A stretch of 64,000 bases of DNA from Actinocatenispora rupis (GTDB taxonomy: Bacteria > Actinomycetota > Actinomycetes > Mycobacteriales > Micromonosporaceae), in contig NZ_BOMB01000024.1 in the NCBI RefSeq assembly GCF_016861975.1, forward strand, positions 124,001-188,000. The letters run 5' to 3'. Under the pieces are notes generated by a model. The model ran no database searches, was not told the origin of the DNA, and saw only the letters and a list, made by a program, of their open reading frames with translations. Every line of letters starts with the position of its first letter. The first letter of the stretch is position 1. Positions 17,235 through 26,122 of the stretch are shown here, in pieces. Position numbers and translations under genes: made by a program.

Positions 17235-18044
17235 ATGACCCGGCCTGATGGCGACCTGCCCGAGCCCCGTTCCCCGGGCGCGCCGACCCCGCCCACACCC
17301 CCGCCGCCGCCCGGCTCGTCCGTGCCGTCGGGTCCGCCCGCGCACTCGGGGCCGCCCGGTCCGGCCGTCCCATCCGGTCCGCATCCGGGTCCGCCGGGGC
17401 CGTCGGGCCCGCCCGGCTCCGCCGTTCCCTCGGGCCCGCCCGGGTCGGCGGGTCAGCCGGGGCAACCCGGGCCGCCCGGTACGTACGGGATGCCGGGGAT
17501 GGCCGGTGCCGTGCCGCCGGGGTACGGAGGGCCCGCGGTGCCGCCGCAGGCGCCGGCCGTACCGGAGCCGCCGACGCCGCGCGGTCCCGGGGTGGTGGTG
17601 CCGTTCGCGGCGCCGCCGCGGGAGCGTAATCCGCGGATCTGGATCGGTGTGATCGTGCTGTGCGCGGTCGTGCTGCTGTGCGGTGGCGGCGGGATCGCCG
17701 GTTTCATCGGCTTCACCGTGTACGAGACGAACCAGGTGTCGGACACGGCCGACAGGTTCCTCACCGCGTTGCAGGATCAGCGTTTCGCGGCGGCGTACCA
17801 GATGCAGTGCCGGCAGGCGCGGGCGGAGCAGACGCAGCAGGAGTTCGTGGACGAGCTGTCCCGGGAGCCGAAGCTGGACAGCCACACGCTGGACGCGCCG
17901 GAGGCGTTGCAGAGCGGCAGCTCGGCGTACGTGGTGCCGGCGCAGCTGCGGTTCGCGGACGGCCAGGACAAGACGGAGCGGATCGTCGTGGTGTCGGAGG
18001 CGGCGGCGAGCGGCGGTTCGCTGAAGGTCTGCGGCGTCGCCTGA
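17235..18044 (+). CDS. Pro/Gly-rich single-pass membrane protein with DUF4878-like extracellular domain
   Basis: A 269-residue protein. Residues 1 to about 128 are Pro/Gly/Ser with collagen-like GPP, PSGPPG and GPPGPS repeats. One transmembrane helix follows the basic ERNPR (about 137-162). The extracellular C-terminus ([20 protein letters not shown], then MQC and a final KVCGVA) resembles the NTF2-like DUF4878 domain, with two cysteines able to pair. Function unknown. ATG at 17235 has GGTGGG just ahead; another ATG 27 bases upstream is out of frame. The low-complexity region makes identity searches unreliable. Confidence 0.7.
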   Translation: MTRPDGDLPEPRSPGAPTPPTPPPPPGSSVPSGPPAHSGPPGPAVPSGPHPGPPGPSGPPGSAVPSGPPGSAGQPGQPGPPGTYGMPGMAGAVPPGYGGPAVPPQAPAVPEPPTPRGPGVVVPFAAPPRERNPRIWIGVIVLCAVVLLCGGGGIAGFIGFTVYETNQVSDTADRFLTALQDQRFAAAYQMQCRQARAEQTQQEFVDELSREPKLDSHTLDAPEALQSGSSAYVVPAQLRFADGQDKTERIVVVSEAAASGGSLKVCGVA

Positions 18045-18320
18045 GCCGTCCCGCCACGACACGCCCGGCGTACGTCCCGGTGCGCGGGCGGGAGTGCCGT
18101 GATCGGGCCGGAAACGGCCGGGCGGGGCGGGATACCCGACACGGACACCGGTCGAGGACACCTGTGGCGACGGGTACTCTGAACAGCTCCAACGGACGGT
18201 AACCAGTCGCGCCGGGATCCGTTGACCCCGGTGTCGTCCCCACCCTTGCCGGGGTCCCCACCCTCGGTCCGGCGCCCCCGACCGAGGATCCGGACCCGTC
18301 CGCCACCGGATGGAGGAGTT

Positions 18321-19688
18321 GTGCCTGTCGACCGGATCGACGCGATCGTGAGCCTGGCCAAGCGCCGTGGCTTCGTCTACCCCTCCAGCGAGGTGTACGG
18401 CGGGAGCCGCTCGGCGTGGGACTACGGCCCGCTCGGCGTCGAACTGAAGGAGAACCTGCGGCGCCAGTGGTGGCGGAGCATGGTGACCGGCCGGGACGAC
18501 GTGGTCGGCCTGGATTCGGCGGTGGTACTGGCGCGTGACGTCTGGGCGGCGTCGGGGCACCTCACCGAGTTCGTGGATCCGTTGACGGAGTGCCAGTCCT
18601 GCCACCGGCGGTTCCGGGCGGACCACCTGACGGAGGAGCACGGCGACGGGTCGACGGCGCTGGCCGAACTGAGCTGCCCGAGCTGCGGCAACCGGGGCAC
18701 GTTCACCGCGCCGCGCAACTTCAACGGCCTGATGCGCACGTACCTGGGGGCGGTGGAGGACGAGTCGGCCGAGCACTTCCTGCGGCCGGAGACCGCGCAG
18801 GGCATCTTCGTCAACTTCCTGAACGTGTTGCAGTCGTCGCGGCGCCGGCCGCCGTTCGGGATCGCGCAGGTGGGCAAGTCGTTCCGGAACGAGATCACTC
18901 CCGGCAACTTCATCTTCCGGACGCGCGAGTTCGAGCAGATGGAACTGGAGTTCTTCGTCCGGCCGGGCGAGGACGAGACCTGGCACGAGTACTGGCTGGG
19001 TGAGCGGTGGCGCTGGTACACCGACCTCGGGCTGTCGGAGCGCAACCTGCGGCGGCACGAGCATCCGGCCGACAAGCTGTCGCACTACGCGAAGCGCACC
19101 GTGGACATCGAGTACCGGTTCGATCTGGGTGGCAAGGAGTTCGACGAGCTGGAGGGCATCGCCAACCGGACCGACTTCGACCTGACCACGCACTCGAAGG
19201 CGTCCGGCACCGACCTGTCGTACTTCGACCAGGAGTCCGGCGAGCGCTGGTTCCCGTACGTGATCGAGCCGTCGGCGGGGCTGACGCGCGGCGTGCTGGC
19301 GTTCCTGCTGGAGGCGTACGACATCGACCAGGCGCCCAACACCAAGGGCGGCATGGACTCGCGCACGGTGCTGCGGTTCGATCCGCGGCTGGCGCCGGTG
19401 AAGGCGGCGGTGCTGCCGCTGTCCCGCAACCCGGAACTGTCGCCGAAGGCGCGCGGGCTGGCTGCGGCGCTGCGCAAGCGGTGGACGGTCGAGTTCGACG
19501 ACGCGGGCGCGATCGGCCGGCGGTACCGGCGGCAGGACGAGGTCGGCACGCCGTTCTGCGTCACCGTCGACTTCGACACGCTGTCCGACAACGCCGTCAC
19601 CGTACGGGACCGGGACACGATGAAGCAGGAACGCGTCAGCCTCGACCACGTGGAGAACTACCTGGTCGAGCGCCTCCCGGGCTGCTGA
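18321..19688 (+). CDS. glyS: Glycyl-tRNA synthetase (dimeric, class II)
   Basis: A 455-residue class II synthetase that charges tRNA-Gly. It opens [20 protein letters not shown], the normal start of the alpha2-type enzyme. A zinc-ribbon-like insertion has two Cys pairs (CQSC and CPSC, residues about 93-120). Motif 2 is [20 protein letters not shown], and motif 3 lies in the [14 protein letters not shown] region. The C-terminal anticodon-binding domain is complete, with [23 protein letters not shown] at 18321 follows GGAGGAG directly; the frame is open to 18222 but the upstream codons match nothing. The 276-base leader was checked for a T-box and none is visible. Confidence 0.95.
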   Translation: MPVDRIDAIVSLAKRRGFVYPSSEVYGGSRSAWDYGPLGVELKENLRRQWWRSMVTGRDDVVGLDSAVVLARDVWAASGHLTEFVDPLTECQSCHRRFRADHLTEEHGDGSTALAELSCPSCGNRGTFTAPRNFNGLMRTYLGAVEDESAEHFLRPETAQGIFVNFLNVLQSSRRRPPFGIAQVGKSFRNEITPGNFIFRTREFEQMELEFFVRPGEDETWHEYWLGERWRWYTDLGLSERNLRRHEHPADKLSHYAKRTVDIEYRFDLGGKEFDELEGIANRTDFDLTTHSKASGTDLSYFDQESGERWFPYVIEPSAGLTRGVLAFLLEAYDIDQAPNTKGGMDSRTVLRFDPRLAPVKAAVLPLSRNPELSPKARGLAAALRKRWTVEFDDAGAIGRRYRRQDEVGTPFCVTVDFDTLSDNAVTVRDRDTMKQERVSLDHVENYLVERLPGC

Positions 19689-19752
19689 CCCGCGGCGGCG
19701 GCCGCTCCAGGACGCCCCGGACTCCGGCTGGTACGGCGAGGGCCGCCGAGCA

Positions 19753-19794
19753 TGACGGAGCCCGGCACCGTCAGGGTGGCGCCGGGCTCCGTCA
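19753..19794. terminator. Bidirectional hairpin terminator between glyS and the lysozyme-like gene
   Basis: Perfect 14-base stem TGACGGAGCCCGGC / GCCGGGCTCCGTCA with a 14-base loop, centred between two convergent genes. Confidence 0.7.
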
Positions 19795-19821
19795 GCGGGG
19801 GGTTGGGGGGTTTCTCGGGGG

Positions 19822-20646
19822 CTACACGCAGGGCAGTGCGTTGACGATCGCCTGCGCGTGCACCGCGTCGTCGGCGTACGCGTCGGGGAACGCGGACACC
19901 TGGACCGTCTGCGCCGCCACGGTGACGGGCATGCCCTCCCAGCCGGGTACGCGGAGCAGGGCCTGGTAGAACTTCGTGGCCGAGGTCTCCGGGTTCATCA
20001 GCTCGGACAGCGTGCCCCAGCTGCCGGCGCCCCACGGCGCGACGGGGCGCTGCTGGAACAGCCCCACCGAGTCGTGGTCGTACCCGACGGCCTGGTGGGC
20101 GATGCCCATCGAGTCGGGGATGTTGCCGTTGGCGTAGTTGCGCAGCCCGCTCTCCTGCAGCGCCGTCGACAGGGCGATGATCTGCCCCTTCTTGTCGATG
20201 TGGAGCTTCTGGCCGGCGCGGATGATCGCCCGGGCGTTCTGCGTCTGGATGCCCGACAGGTCGACGACGGTGGCCGGCGGGGTGCACCGGTTCTTGTTAC
20301 GCGACGCCTGGGCGGCTGCCTGCTTCTTCCGGTCCTCGTCCGCCTTCTTCTTGGCCGCTGCGTCGGCGGCGGCCTTGGCGTCCTTGGCCTTCTGGGCCTT
20401 GTCCGCCGCGGCCTGCTGGGCCGCCGCCTGCTTCGCCTGGACGACGTCGGCGGAGAGCTGCTGACCGGAGGCGGTCACCTTCTCGTTCGACTGGGCCGGG
20501 CGGCTCGCCGCGGTCTCCACCGCGACGGGCTTGCTTGCGTTCGAATCAGATGTGGGGGAGGCGGCGCTGGCAAGAGATGCACCGAACAGCGCAGGGGAGC
20601 ACGCGATGACGGCAGCCAGCACCACGCGCATCCGCGCGCGACTCAT
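19822..20646 (-). CDS. Secreted lysozyme-like cell-wall protein with coiled coil
   Basis: A 274-residue protein. A Sec signal peptide (MSRARMRVVLAAVIACSPAL to about residue 29, ending ASAA) is followed by a long Ala/Lys/Asp coiled-coil region (about 70-125). A C-terminal domain (about 130-274) contains IIALSTALQESGLRNYANGN and DSVGLFQQRP, where the Glu of Q-E-S-G-L is the expected catalytic acid of lysozyme-like or transglycosylase folds. Expected role: cutting or sensing peptidoglycan outside the cell. The ATG at 20646 has GAAGGAC upstream; upstream in-frame codons lie in the leader. The long structured 5' leader suggests control by a small-molecule riboswitch, as is common for actinobacterial wall hydrolases. 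Confidence 0.78.
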   Translation of the reverse strand: MSRARMRVVLAAVIACSPALFGASLASAASPTSDSNASKPVAVETAASRPAQSNEKVTASGQQLSADVVQAKQAAAQQAAADKAQKAKDAKAAADAAAKKKADEDRKKQAAAQASRNKNRCTPPATVVDLSGIQTQNARAIIRAGQKLHIDKKGQIIALSTALQESGLRNYANGNIPDSMGIAHQAVGYDHDSVGLFQQRPVAPWGAGSWGTLSELMNPETSATKFYQALLRVPGWEGMPVTVAAQTVQVSAFPDAYADDAVHAQAIVNALPCV

Positions 20647-21197
20647 GGCAGTCCTTCGGTATAGGGGGTTGGGGGGACTGGTGTGCAAACCTCGGCACAC
20701 CGCCCCGACGCCTCCGACGCCGGGGCAGATCGGAACGGGGGAGTTCCGATCGGCCTGGACCCGACTGGAGACCCTGCTTCGTCTCCGTCTCACTGCCGGG
20801 CAGCTGGCGCGACGCTGTCCCTTGCGGGTGGCCTACCCGCGGTGGTTCGCGGCGCCTCTACGTGGGTAACACTCCGCAATCGCGCTTGGCTACGTTGATC
20901 ATTGCTTTCATGGCGTAACCCACAGTGATCATGAAAATGCTGACCGGACAATTCCGATCCGCGTGGCGTTACGACGCAGGCACATCGAGTCGTTCGAGAC
21001 GGTGGCGCCCGTGCGGTGAACGACAGATGAAGCAGTTTCGCATCGTCGCACCGGCTGTGCGACTCTGCGTAGTCACATGATCTCGATCGTGTGGTGGGCC
21101 CTGGTGCCTTCCGGACATCCCGCCTACGGTCACCGGGGTGCGTACCGGGGAAGCCGCCGTCGGACCGTACCCGTCGCCCGCATGGCATCCTCGACGG
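20647..21197. other. Long divergent gap holding the leader of the lysozyme-like gene
   Basis: This 551-base stretch has no supported gene. Its left part is the structured leader described separately. At 20895-20940 is an AT-rich patch where GCTTTCATG and CATGAAAATGC face each other and TGATCAT occurs twice, a plausible promoter or operator for the lysozyme-like gene. The right part (20941-21197) must hold the tRNA-dihydrouridine synthase promoter, which I could not pinpoint. Confidence 0.5.
20765..20935 (-). promoter_or_regulatory. Candidate c-di-AMP (ydaO/yuaA-like) riboswitch leader
   Basis: On the minus strand the leader has CGCGAACCACCGCGGGTAGG and GACGAAGCAGGG blocks separated by a GC stem around GCAAGGGACAGC. 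This resembles, from recall, the core of ydaO-type riboswitches upstream of actinobacterial wall hydrolases. Supporting facts are the gene type and the roughly 290-base leader; no covariance model was run. The exact limits are approximate. Confidence 0.45.
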
Positions 21198-22388
21198 GTG
21201 ACGATCACCGCAGCACCCGTGTCGCGTCCGGGCGGCGCGCCGGACCACGGGACCGCACCCCAGGCACCCGCCCTGGCCCTCGGGCCGTACCAGGTGGCTC
21301 CGCCCGTGGTGCTGGCGCCGATGGCCGGCATCACGAACGTGGCGTTCCGGGCGCTGTGCGCCGAGCACGGCGCCGGGCTGTACGTGTGCGAGATGGTCAC
21401 CACCCGCGCCCTCGTCGAGCGCAACCCGAAGACCCTCCGGATGGTCCGGTTCGGCGCCGCCGAGCGTCCCCGCAGCCTCCAGCTGTACGGGGTGGACCCG
21501 GAGATCACCGCCCGCGCCGTACGGATGGTGGTGGAGGAGGACCTGGCCGACCACGTCGACCTCAACTTCGGCTGCCCCGTACCGAAGGTGACGCGGAAGG
21601 GTGGCGGGGCCGCGCTTCCCTGGCGCCGCACGCTGTTCGAGGCGATCGTGCGGGGCGCGGTCGAGGCCGCCGCACCGGCCGGCGTACCGGTGACGGTGAA
21701 GCTGCGCCGCGGCATCGACGACGAGCACCTCACCTACCTGGACGCCGGCCGCATCGCCGAGGACGCCGGGGTCGCCGCCGTCGCCCTGCACGGCCGCACC
21801 GCCGCCCAGCGCTACTCCGGGACCGCCGACTGGTCCTCGATCGCCGCGCTCAAACGCGCGCTTTCCGTTCCGGTACTGGGAAACGGCGACATCTGGGAGG
21901 CGGACGACGCGCTCCGGATGGTCGCCGAGACCGGCTGCGACGGCGTCGTCATCGGCCGCGGCTGCCTCGGGCGTCCGTGGCTGTTCGCCGACCTCGCCGC
22001 CGCCTTCGCCGGGAGTACCGAGCGGGTCATGCCGACGCTCGGCCAGGTCGCCGCCACCATGCGCCGCCACGCCGTACTCCTGGGCGAGTGGCTGGGTTCC
22101 GAACGCGACGGCTGCGTCGACTTCCGCAAGCACGTCGCCTGGTACCTCAAGGGATTCCCGGTCGGCAGCGACCTGCGGCGCGCCCTCGCGATGGTCTCCG
22201 GACTGTCCGAACTGGACGATCACCTGGCCCGGCTCGACCCGGCCGAACCGTTCCCGGCGAGCGAACTGGGCCGCCCGCGCGGGCGTACCTCCTCGCCGGG
22301 TCGGGTCGCGCTGCCGGCGGGCTGGCTCGCCGACCGCGACTCGCCGGTCGTACCGGTCGGCGCCGAACTCGACACCTCCGGCGGCTGA
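21198..22388 (+). CDS. dus: tRNA-dihydrouridine synthase, DusB-like
   Basis: A 396-residue FMN enzyme that reduces uridines in the tRNA D-loop. The TIM-barrel start is APPVVLAPMAGITNVAFRAL. The active-site block is DHVDLNFGCPVPKVTRKGGG, with the catalytic Cys in G-C-P. VTVKLRRGIDDEHLTYLDA and ALHGRTAAQRYSGTADWSSI follow, with phosphate-binding GVVIGRGCLGRPWLF near the end. The C-terminal helical domain is complete. GTG at 21198 gives a start close to family length; GTG at 21138 is in frame and possible. The next gene, eccE1, is 176 bases downstream and probably independent. Confidence 0.9.
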   Translation: MTITAAPVSRPGGAPDHGTAPQAPALALGPYQVAPPVVLAPMAGITNVAFRALCAEHGAGLYVCEMVTTRALVERNPKTLRMVRFGAAERPRSLQLYGVDPEITARAVRMVVEEDLADHVDLNFGCPVPKVTRKGGGAALPWRRTLFEAIVRGAVEAAAPAGVPVTVKLRRGIDDEHLTYLDAGRIAEDAGVAAVALHGRTAAQRYSGTADWSSIAALKRALSVPVLGNGDIWEADDALRMVAETGCDGVVIGRGCLGRPWLFADLAAAFAGSTERVMPTLGQVAATMRRHAVLLGEWLGSERDGCVDFRKHVAWYLKGFPVGSDLRRALAMVSGLSELDDHLARLDPAEPFPASELGRPRGRTSSPGRVALPAGWLADRDSPVVPVGAELDTSGG

Positions 22389-22564
22389 TGGTGTCACCCG
22401 TTCTTTGCTCCGGGGACACGCTGGGTGTCCGGTTCGGGTGACGTTGGTTGATCTTGGATACGACCGGGTGTCGTCCGGTGCCCCGCGTCTGGCACGAGCG
22501 GGCGGACGATCCTTAGGATGGCGGGCAAGCTACTGCGCGACGTCCAGGCGGGAAGGGTCGACGG

Positions 22565-23812
22565 ATGACGATGAACCAGGCGCCGTCGCGCGTTCGTGCG
22601 GTGGCGCGGGTCGGCGCCGATCCGGCACCCACCGGGCGCGGCCCGGCGACCTTCCTGCGCCGCCGCCGGCACGGCTACCTCGGCCCGGTCAGCGTGCTGC
22701 AACTGGTGCTGATCGAGGCCCTCATCGTGGGCGTCCTCGTGCTGTTCCGGCACTCCCTTGTCCTGCTGATCGTCGGCTGCCTGCTGGCAGCGACCGTCCT
22801 GGTCCTCACCTTCGCCCGCAGCGGCGGCCGCTGGTGGCTGGAGCGCATGCTGCTGCGCCGTCAGTACCGTCGGCGCAAGGGCAGCAGCCACCTGCCCGCC
22901 GACGACTCGCGCCTGGTGTCCCTGCACCGCCTGGTGCCGGACCTGACGATCCGCACCGTCGAAGGGCCGGGCGGCACCGAAGTCGGCATCGGGCGTGACG
23001 GCGCCGGATCGTTCGCCGTCGTGGCGATCGCGCCGCAGGCGGGCCTGAACGGCGATCCGCTCGGCGACATCCCCCTCAGCAAGCTGGCCGGCCTCGTCCA
23101 GGACGCGGAGCAGCCCGGTGCGGTCCTGCAGGTCGTACGGCACTCGGTTCCGGCGACCGGAGCCGGGCCGGGTGGCCAGCCGGCCGCCGACTCGTACCGT
23201 GAGCTCGCCTCGCGGTACGGCGTGGGCATGGCCGCCGACCAGGCGACCTGGGTGGCGATCCGGTTCGACGCGCGGACCGTGGCGGAGGCGTCGGTGGGCG
23301 CGCCCGACGACTCGGCCGAGATCCCGCTCATGCTGTCCGTCCTGGTCCGCCGCGTCGGCAAGGTGCTGCGCCGGTCCGGCCTGGAGTACCAGGTGCTCAG
23401 CGCCGACGGGCTGATCGAGGCGCTGACCCGCTCGTGCGAACTCGAACAGCCCCCTCCAGGCCCGCAACCGCGGAACGCTGAGAGCTGGACCGGGTGGCGT
23501 TCCGCCAGTCTGCTGCACGCGTGCTTCTGGGTGAGCGGCTGGCCAGACCTGCGGAACAGTGGCGCGTTCCTCGACGAGATGAGCCGCACGCAGGCCGCAC
23601 TGACCAGCGTCGCGCTGATCCTCGCGCCGCTCGGCGACCTGATCGAACTGCGGTGCCTGCTGCGCGTGGCGTCCGAACCGTCGCTGCTCGACCAGACCTG
23701 CTCGGCGGCCCGCCAGGCCGTCTCCCGGTCTGGCGGCAGCGTGTTCCGGCTCGACGGCGAACAGGCCCCCGCGGTGTACGCGACGGCGCCCACGGGCGGT
23801 GGCGCCCGATGA
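22565..23812 (+). CDS. eccE: Type VII secretion protein EccE, copy 1
   Basis: A 415-residue membrane component of the T7SS. After a short cytoplasmic lead it has two closely spaced helices (about 42-60 and 63-85: SVLQLVLIEALIVGVLVLF, then LLIVGCLLAATVLVLTFA). The hallmark FARSGGRWWLERMLLRRQYR follows, and a large soluble domain fills the rest. EccE sits at the periphery of the EccBCDE inner-membrane complex. Its C-terminal LDGEQAPAVYATAP is nearly the same as in copy 2 at 37728-38972, so the two are clear paralogues. ATG at 22565 follows GGAAGGG. The stop overlaps a downstream ATG (ATGA at 23809). Confidence 0.88.
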   Translation: MTMNQAPSRVRAVARVGADPAPTGRGPATFLRRRRHGYLGPVSVLQLVLIEALIVGVLVLFRHSLVLLIVGCLLAATVLVLTFARSGGRWWLERMLLRRQYRRRKGSSHLPADDSRLVSLHRLVPDLTIRTVEGPGGTEVGIGRDGAGSFAVVAIAPQAGLNGDPLGDIPLSKLAGLVQDAEQPGAVLQVVRHSVPATGAGPGGQPAADSYRELASRYGVGMAADQATWVAIRFDARTVAEASVGAPDDSAEIPLMLSVLVRRVGKVLRRSGLEYQVLSADGLIEALTRSCELEQPPPGPQPRNAESWTGWRSASLLHACFWVSGWPDLRNSGAFLDEMSRTQAALTSVALILAPLGDLIELRCLLRVASEPSLLDQTCSAARQAVSRSGGSVFRLDGEQAPAVYATAPTGGGAR

Positions 23813-23889
23813 CAGCACGGGAAGGTACGGCCATGGCCTGCACGCGACGTGTCGTACCGCGACGGTGCCCGGGCACGGTGTCCGCGTGA
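23809..23889 (+). CDS. 26-codon minicistron coupling eccE1 to its partner gene
   Basis: ATG at 23809 overlaps the eccE1 stop (ATGA). The frame runs 26 codons (MTAREGTAMACTRR...) and its TGA at 23887 overlaps a GTG at 23886 that opens the partner gene. In the second cassette the partner begins directly at the ATGA overlap with eccE2. So here the ancestral start seems to have been separated from the main frame, leaving a leader peptide that can still pass ribosomes on. Whether the peptide matters is unknown. Confidence 0.4.
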   Translation: MTAREGTAMACTRRVVPRRCPGTVSA

Positions 23890-25094
23890 ACGCACCCGAC
23901 ACGCCGAACCCGCGCCCCGAGCCGCCCCGTCCGGCCGACGGCTCCGGCGGGCCCGCGGCGCCGATGTGGCCCGCACGGCAGAACGGTGGCGACCCGGCCA
24001 TGCCGGTACTCGGCGCACCGCCACCGGCGATCACGCCGCCGGCCGACCCCGCGGCCGGCCAGGCGCCCGCACAGACCGCGGATCCGCGCCACGCCGCGCC
24101 ACGACCGGGCGCGCCGCAGCAGGGGCCGACCGCGGCGCCGACCGCGGCCACCACCCGACTCAACACGGACCGGCTGCCGGCGGACACCGCCGTGGTCGAG
24201 GAGGCGCCGCGGCAGTGGGAGGCGGGCGCGACGATCCTGCTCGGCAGTTCCGGGCAGACCACCGCCAGGAGCCAGGCCGTCGCGGTACCGAAAACGCAGG
24301 GTGCGGCGGCAGCGGCGGCCGGACAGCCGCCGAGCGCCACCGACCAGGGCACGATCTATGGCGGCGGCAACGGCCCGCGCACCGATTCCAACGGCCGTAC
24401 CCCGCGGCGGGTCCGGTCGTTGGCCGCGCTGCGGGTCGGCTCGCACATGGCGTCCAGCGCCGCGCTCGACGAGATTCGCGTCAGCGCGGCCGGCAGCGGC
24501 CTGCTACTCGGCCACGACCGCGACTCCAAGCCCGTTCAGGTACGCCTGTTCCGGCCGGAAGCGACGCGGGTGACGCTGCTCGGCGGGCTGTGGGCGTCCC
24601 GGCTGCTCGCGTTCCGGGCCCTCGGGCTCGGCGCCCGGGTCGTCGTCTTCACCAGCCGTCCCGATCAGTGGGACGGATTCGGGCAGTGGGCCACCGGTCG
24701 TTCCGACCGCGTCGCCGTACTCCCCGCGGAACGCCCGGTCGCCCTGTCCGCCACCCCGCGTACGCCGGCGCTGCTCATCTACGACGTGGGCCTGCTCGGC
24801 GCGGCGAACCGCCCCGTCCTCGGCCCGTGGCAGACCCAGCTCACCGTGCTCCACCAGCTCACCGCGTACGGGTTCCCTGCGGTGCAGGAGGCGAACCTGG
24901 TGATGATGCAGCGGCTGCACACGACGGAGGCGCTCTCCGTCGGCTCCGTACTGCGCCTCACCGACGAGGCCACGCGGCTGTTGACGGCGTTGCGGGACGA
25001 CATGCTCGCGCTCGTCGGCGCCTCCGCCGACCGGTACGTGTGGACCAACCCCACCGCGATCGAGCAGCAGCGGTTCGGTGCCCCGCACCGCTGA
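23886..25094 (+). CDS. T7SS-associated partner of EccE, copy 1 (degenerate ATPase-like)
   Basis: A protein of about 402 residues from GTG 23886; GTG 23799 is an in-frame alternative. The first 200 residues are Pro/Ala-rich and disordered. The C-terminal 200 are conserved with the gene at 36703-37731: RLFRPEATRVTLLGGLWA, ARVVVFTSRP, WATGRSDRVAVLP, LLIYDVG and LRDDMLALV. The order (strand, G-G-L-W-A turn, helix, V-V-V-F-T strand, acidic L-I-Y-D strand) resembles the third ATPase domain of EccC without a Walker Lys, so it may be an inactive ATPase-like scaffold. It ends beside a perfect 46-base palindrome. Confidence 0.7.
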   Translation: MNAPDTPNPRPEPPRPADGSGGPAAPMWPARQNGGDPAMPVLGAPPPAITPPADPAAGQAPAQTADPRHAAPRPGAPQQGPTAAPTAATTRLNTDRLPADTAVVEEAPRQWEAGATILLGSSGQTTARSQAVAVPKTQGAAAAAAGQPPSATDQGTIYGGGNGPRTDSNGRTPRRVRSLAALRVGSHMASSAALDEIRVSAAGSGLLLGHDRDSKPVQVRLFRPEATRVTLLGGLWASRLLAFRALGLGARVVVFTSRPDQWDGFGQWATGRSDRVAVLPAERPVALSATPRTPALLIYDVGLLGAANRPVLGPWQTQLTVLHQLTAYGFPAVQEANLVMMQRLHTTEALSVGSVLRLTDEATRLLTALRDDMLALVGASADRYVWTNPTAIEQQRFGAPHR

Positions 25095-25165
25095 GCGCCG
25101 CCGGTAGCCGGCCAGGTTGCGGCTCTGCTGCCGCGACCGGGCTCAGATCCGCTGTACGACACCGA

Positions 25166-25211
25166 AACGACGCGGGGCCGGGTTCCGATCGGAACCCGGC
25201 CCCGCGTCGTT
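25166..25211. terminator. Perfect 46-base palindrome between convergent genes
   Basis: The 23 bases from 25166 (AACGACGCGGGGCC...) are followed without gap by their exact reverse complement. Located between the stop of partner 1 and the stop of the EsxA-like gene, it acts most simply as a bidirectional terminator. It is the longest perfect inverted repeat I noticed in the window. Confidence 0.75.
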
Positions 25212-25223
25212 GCTGACGGCAGC

Positions 25224-25541
25224 TCAGCCCTGCATCTGGGCCGCGATGGACTTGTCCAGGGCCGCCATGCGGTCGCCCGAGGCGCCGAGCGCCTTGCCGA
25301 CCTCGCCCAGCGCCAGCTTGATCTCGCTGGCGCCCTGGTTCCACTTGTTCTGGGCCTCGTCGCAGGCCTGCTGCGCCGCGCCGGCCCAGTCGTTGCCGAA
25401 CAGCCGCTTGAAGTCCTGGTACAGATCCTCGAGGGCGCCATCCATGGTGCCCTCGAAGGTGCCGATGGCCTCCGCTACCGAGTGGATGTCACCGAAGCTG
25501 TAGCTGATGTGCCCGCTGCCGTCGTCGTATCCGTAGCCCAT
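25224..25541 (-). CDS. WXG100 protein, EsxA-like
   Basis: A 105-residue helical hairpin. The turn carries W52-A-G54 in GNDWAGAAQQ. Both flanking helices are amphipathic (SVAEAIGTFEGTMDGALEDL and SEIKLALGEVGKALGASGDR). WXG100 proteins are exported by the T7SS as heterodimers. No YxxxD/E motif is visible in its tail, so its partner, encoded 37 bases upstream, should carry the export signal. Confidence 0.9.
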   Translation of the reverse strand: MGYGYDDGSGHISYSFGDIHSVAEAIGTFEGTMDGALEDLYQDFKRLFGNDWAGAAQQACDEAQNKWNQGASEIKLALGEVGKALGASGDRMAALDKSIAAQMQG

Positions 25542-25578
25542 GGCCGTGTCCCTTTCTGCTTTCCCGAGCCGATGCGTG

Positions 25579-25941
25579 TCAGGAGGTGGGGTGGAGGATC
25601 CCGTAGACCCCGCCCTGACCCTGGGATGCCGCCTGGGCCGCGCGGTTGATGTCGGCGGCGTCGTCCTCGTCGCGAGCGCCGTAGTGCGCGGCGCCGCGGT
25701 CGATCTTGCCGGCCAGTTCGTCGAGCGCGGACAGGATCCGCTTGAGGCCGTCGCTCAGGTTCACGCTCTGGGACTGGATGGCGGTGTGCGCCTTGCCGGC
25801 GCCCGGCATCCCCTCGATCTGCTGGACGAGCTGGGACATGCCCTGCGCGAGGCTGGCTCCGGTCTCCTCACAACGCCGCGCCATCCTCTGGAGCTGGGCT
25901 GGCGTGAGATGAACGTTGCCGACGCCTGGAGTTGCTGTCAC
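25579..25941 (-). CDS. WXG100-like protein, EsxB-like, with YxxxD export motif
   Basis: A 120-residue helical hairpin and first gene of the esx pair. Where the Trp-x-Gly turn is expected it has M45-P-G47, so the Trp is missing. After the second helix it has Y87-G-A-R-D91, the YxxxD/E export motif that EccC recognises, then a flexible tail. This matches an EsxB-type subunit paired with the EsxA-like protein. A GA-rich site is weak, but ATG at 25941 is the first start in an open hairpin. The gap to eccB (25942-26122) contains no gene. Confidence 0.85.
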   Translation of the reverse strand: MTATPGVGNVHLTPAQLQRMARRCEETGASLAQGMSQLVQQIEGMPGAGKAHTAIQSQSVNLSDGLKRILSALDELAGKIDRGAAHYGARDEDDAADINRAAQAASQGQGGVYGILHPTS

Positions 25942-26122
25942 GGTGGTCTCACCCCGATCTGTATGTCATCCCCCGGGCGGGGGCCTACTCACGCCGAGCG
26001 TTGATCACGCCCCGGCCGTTTCCCGAGAGTATCGGCAACCGTCAAGGGGTGACCAGACCACGCTCGCACTGGGCGGGTGTCGCTACCGAAGCTTCACCCG
26101 GTCGTACACGCCACGTGACGTG

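Noticed and set aside
18045-18320. Possible T-box leader before glyS
   Set aside because: No specifier loop or conserved T-box antiterminator sequence could be found; only ordinary GC hairpins.
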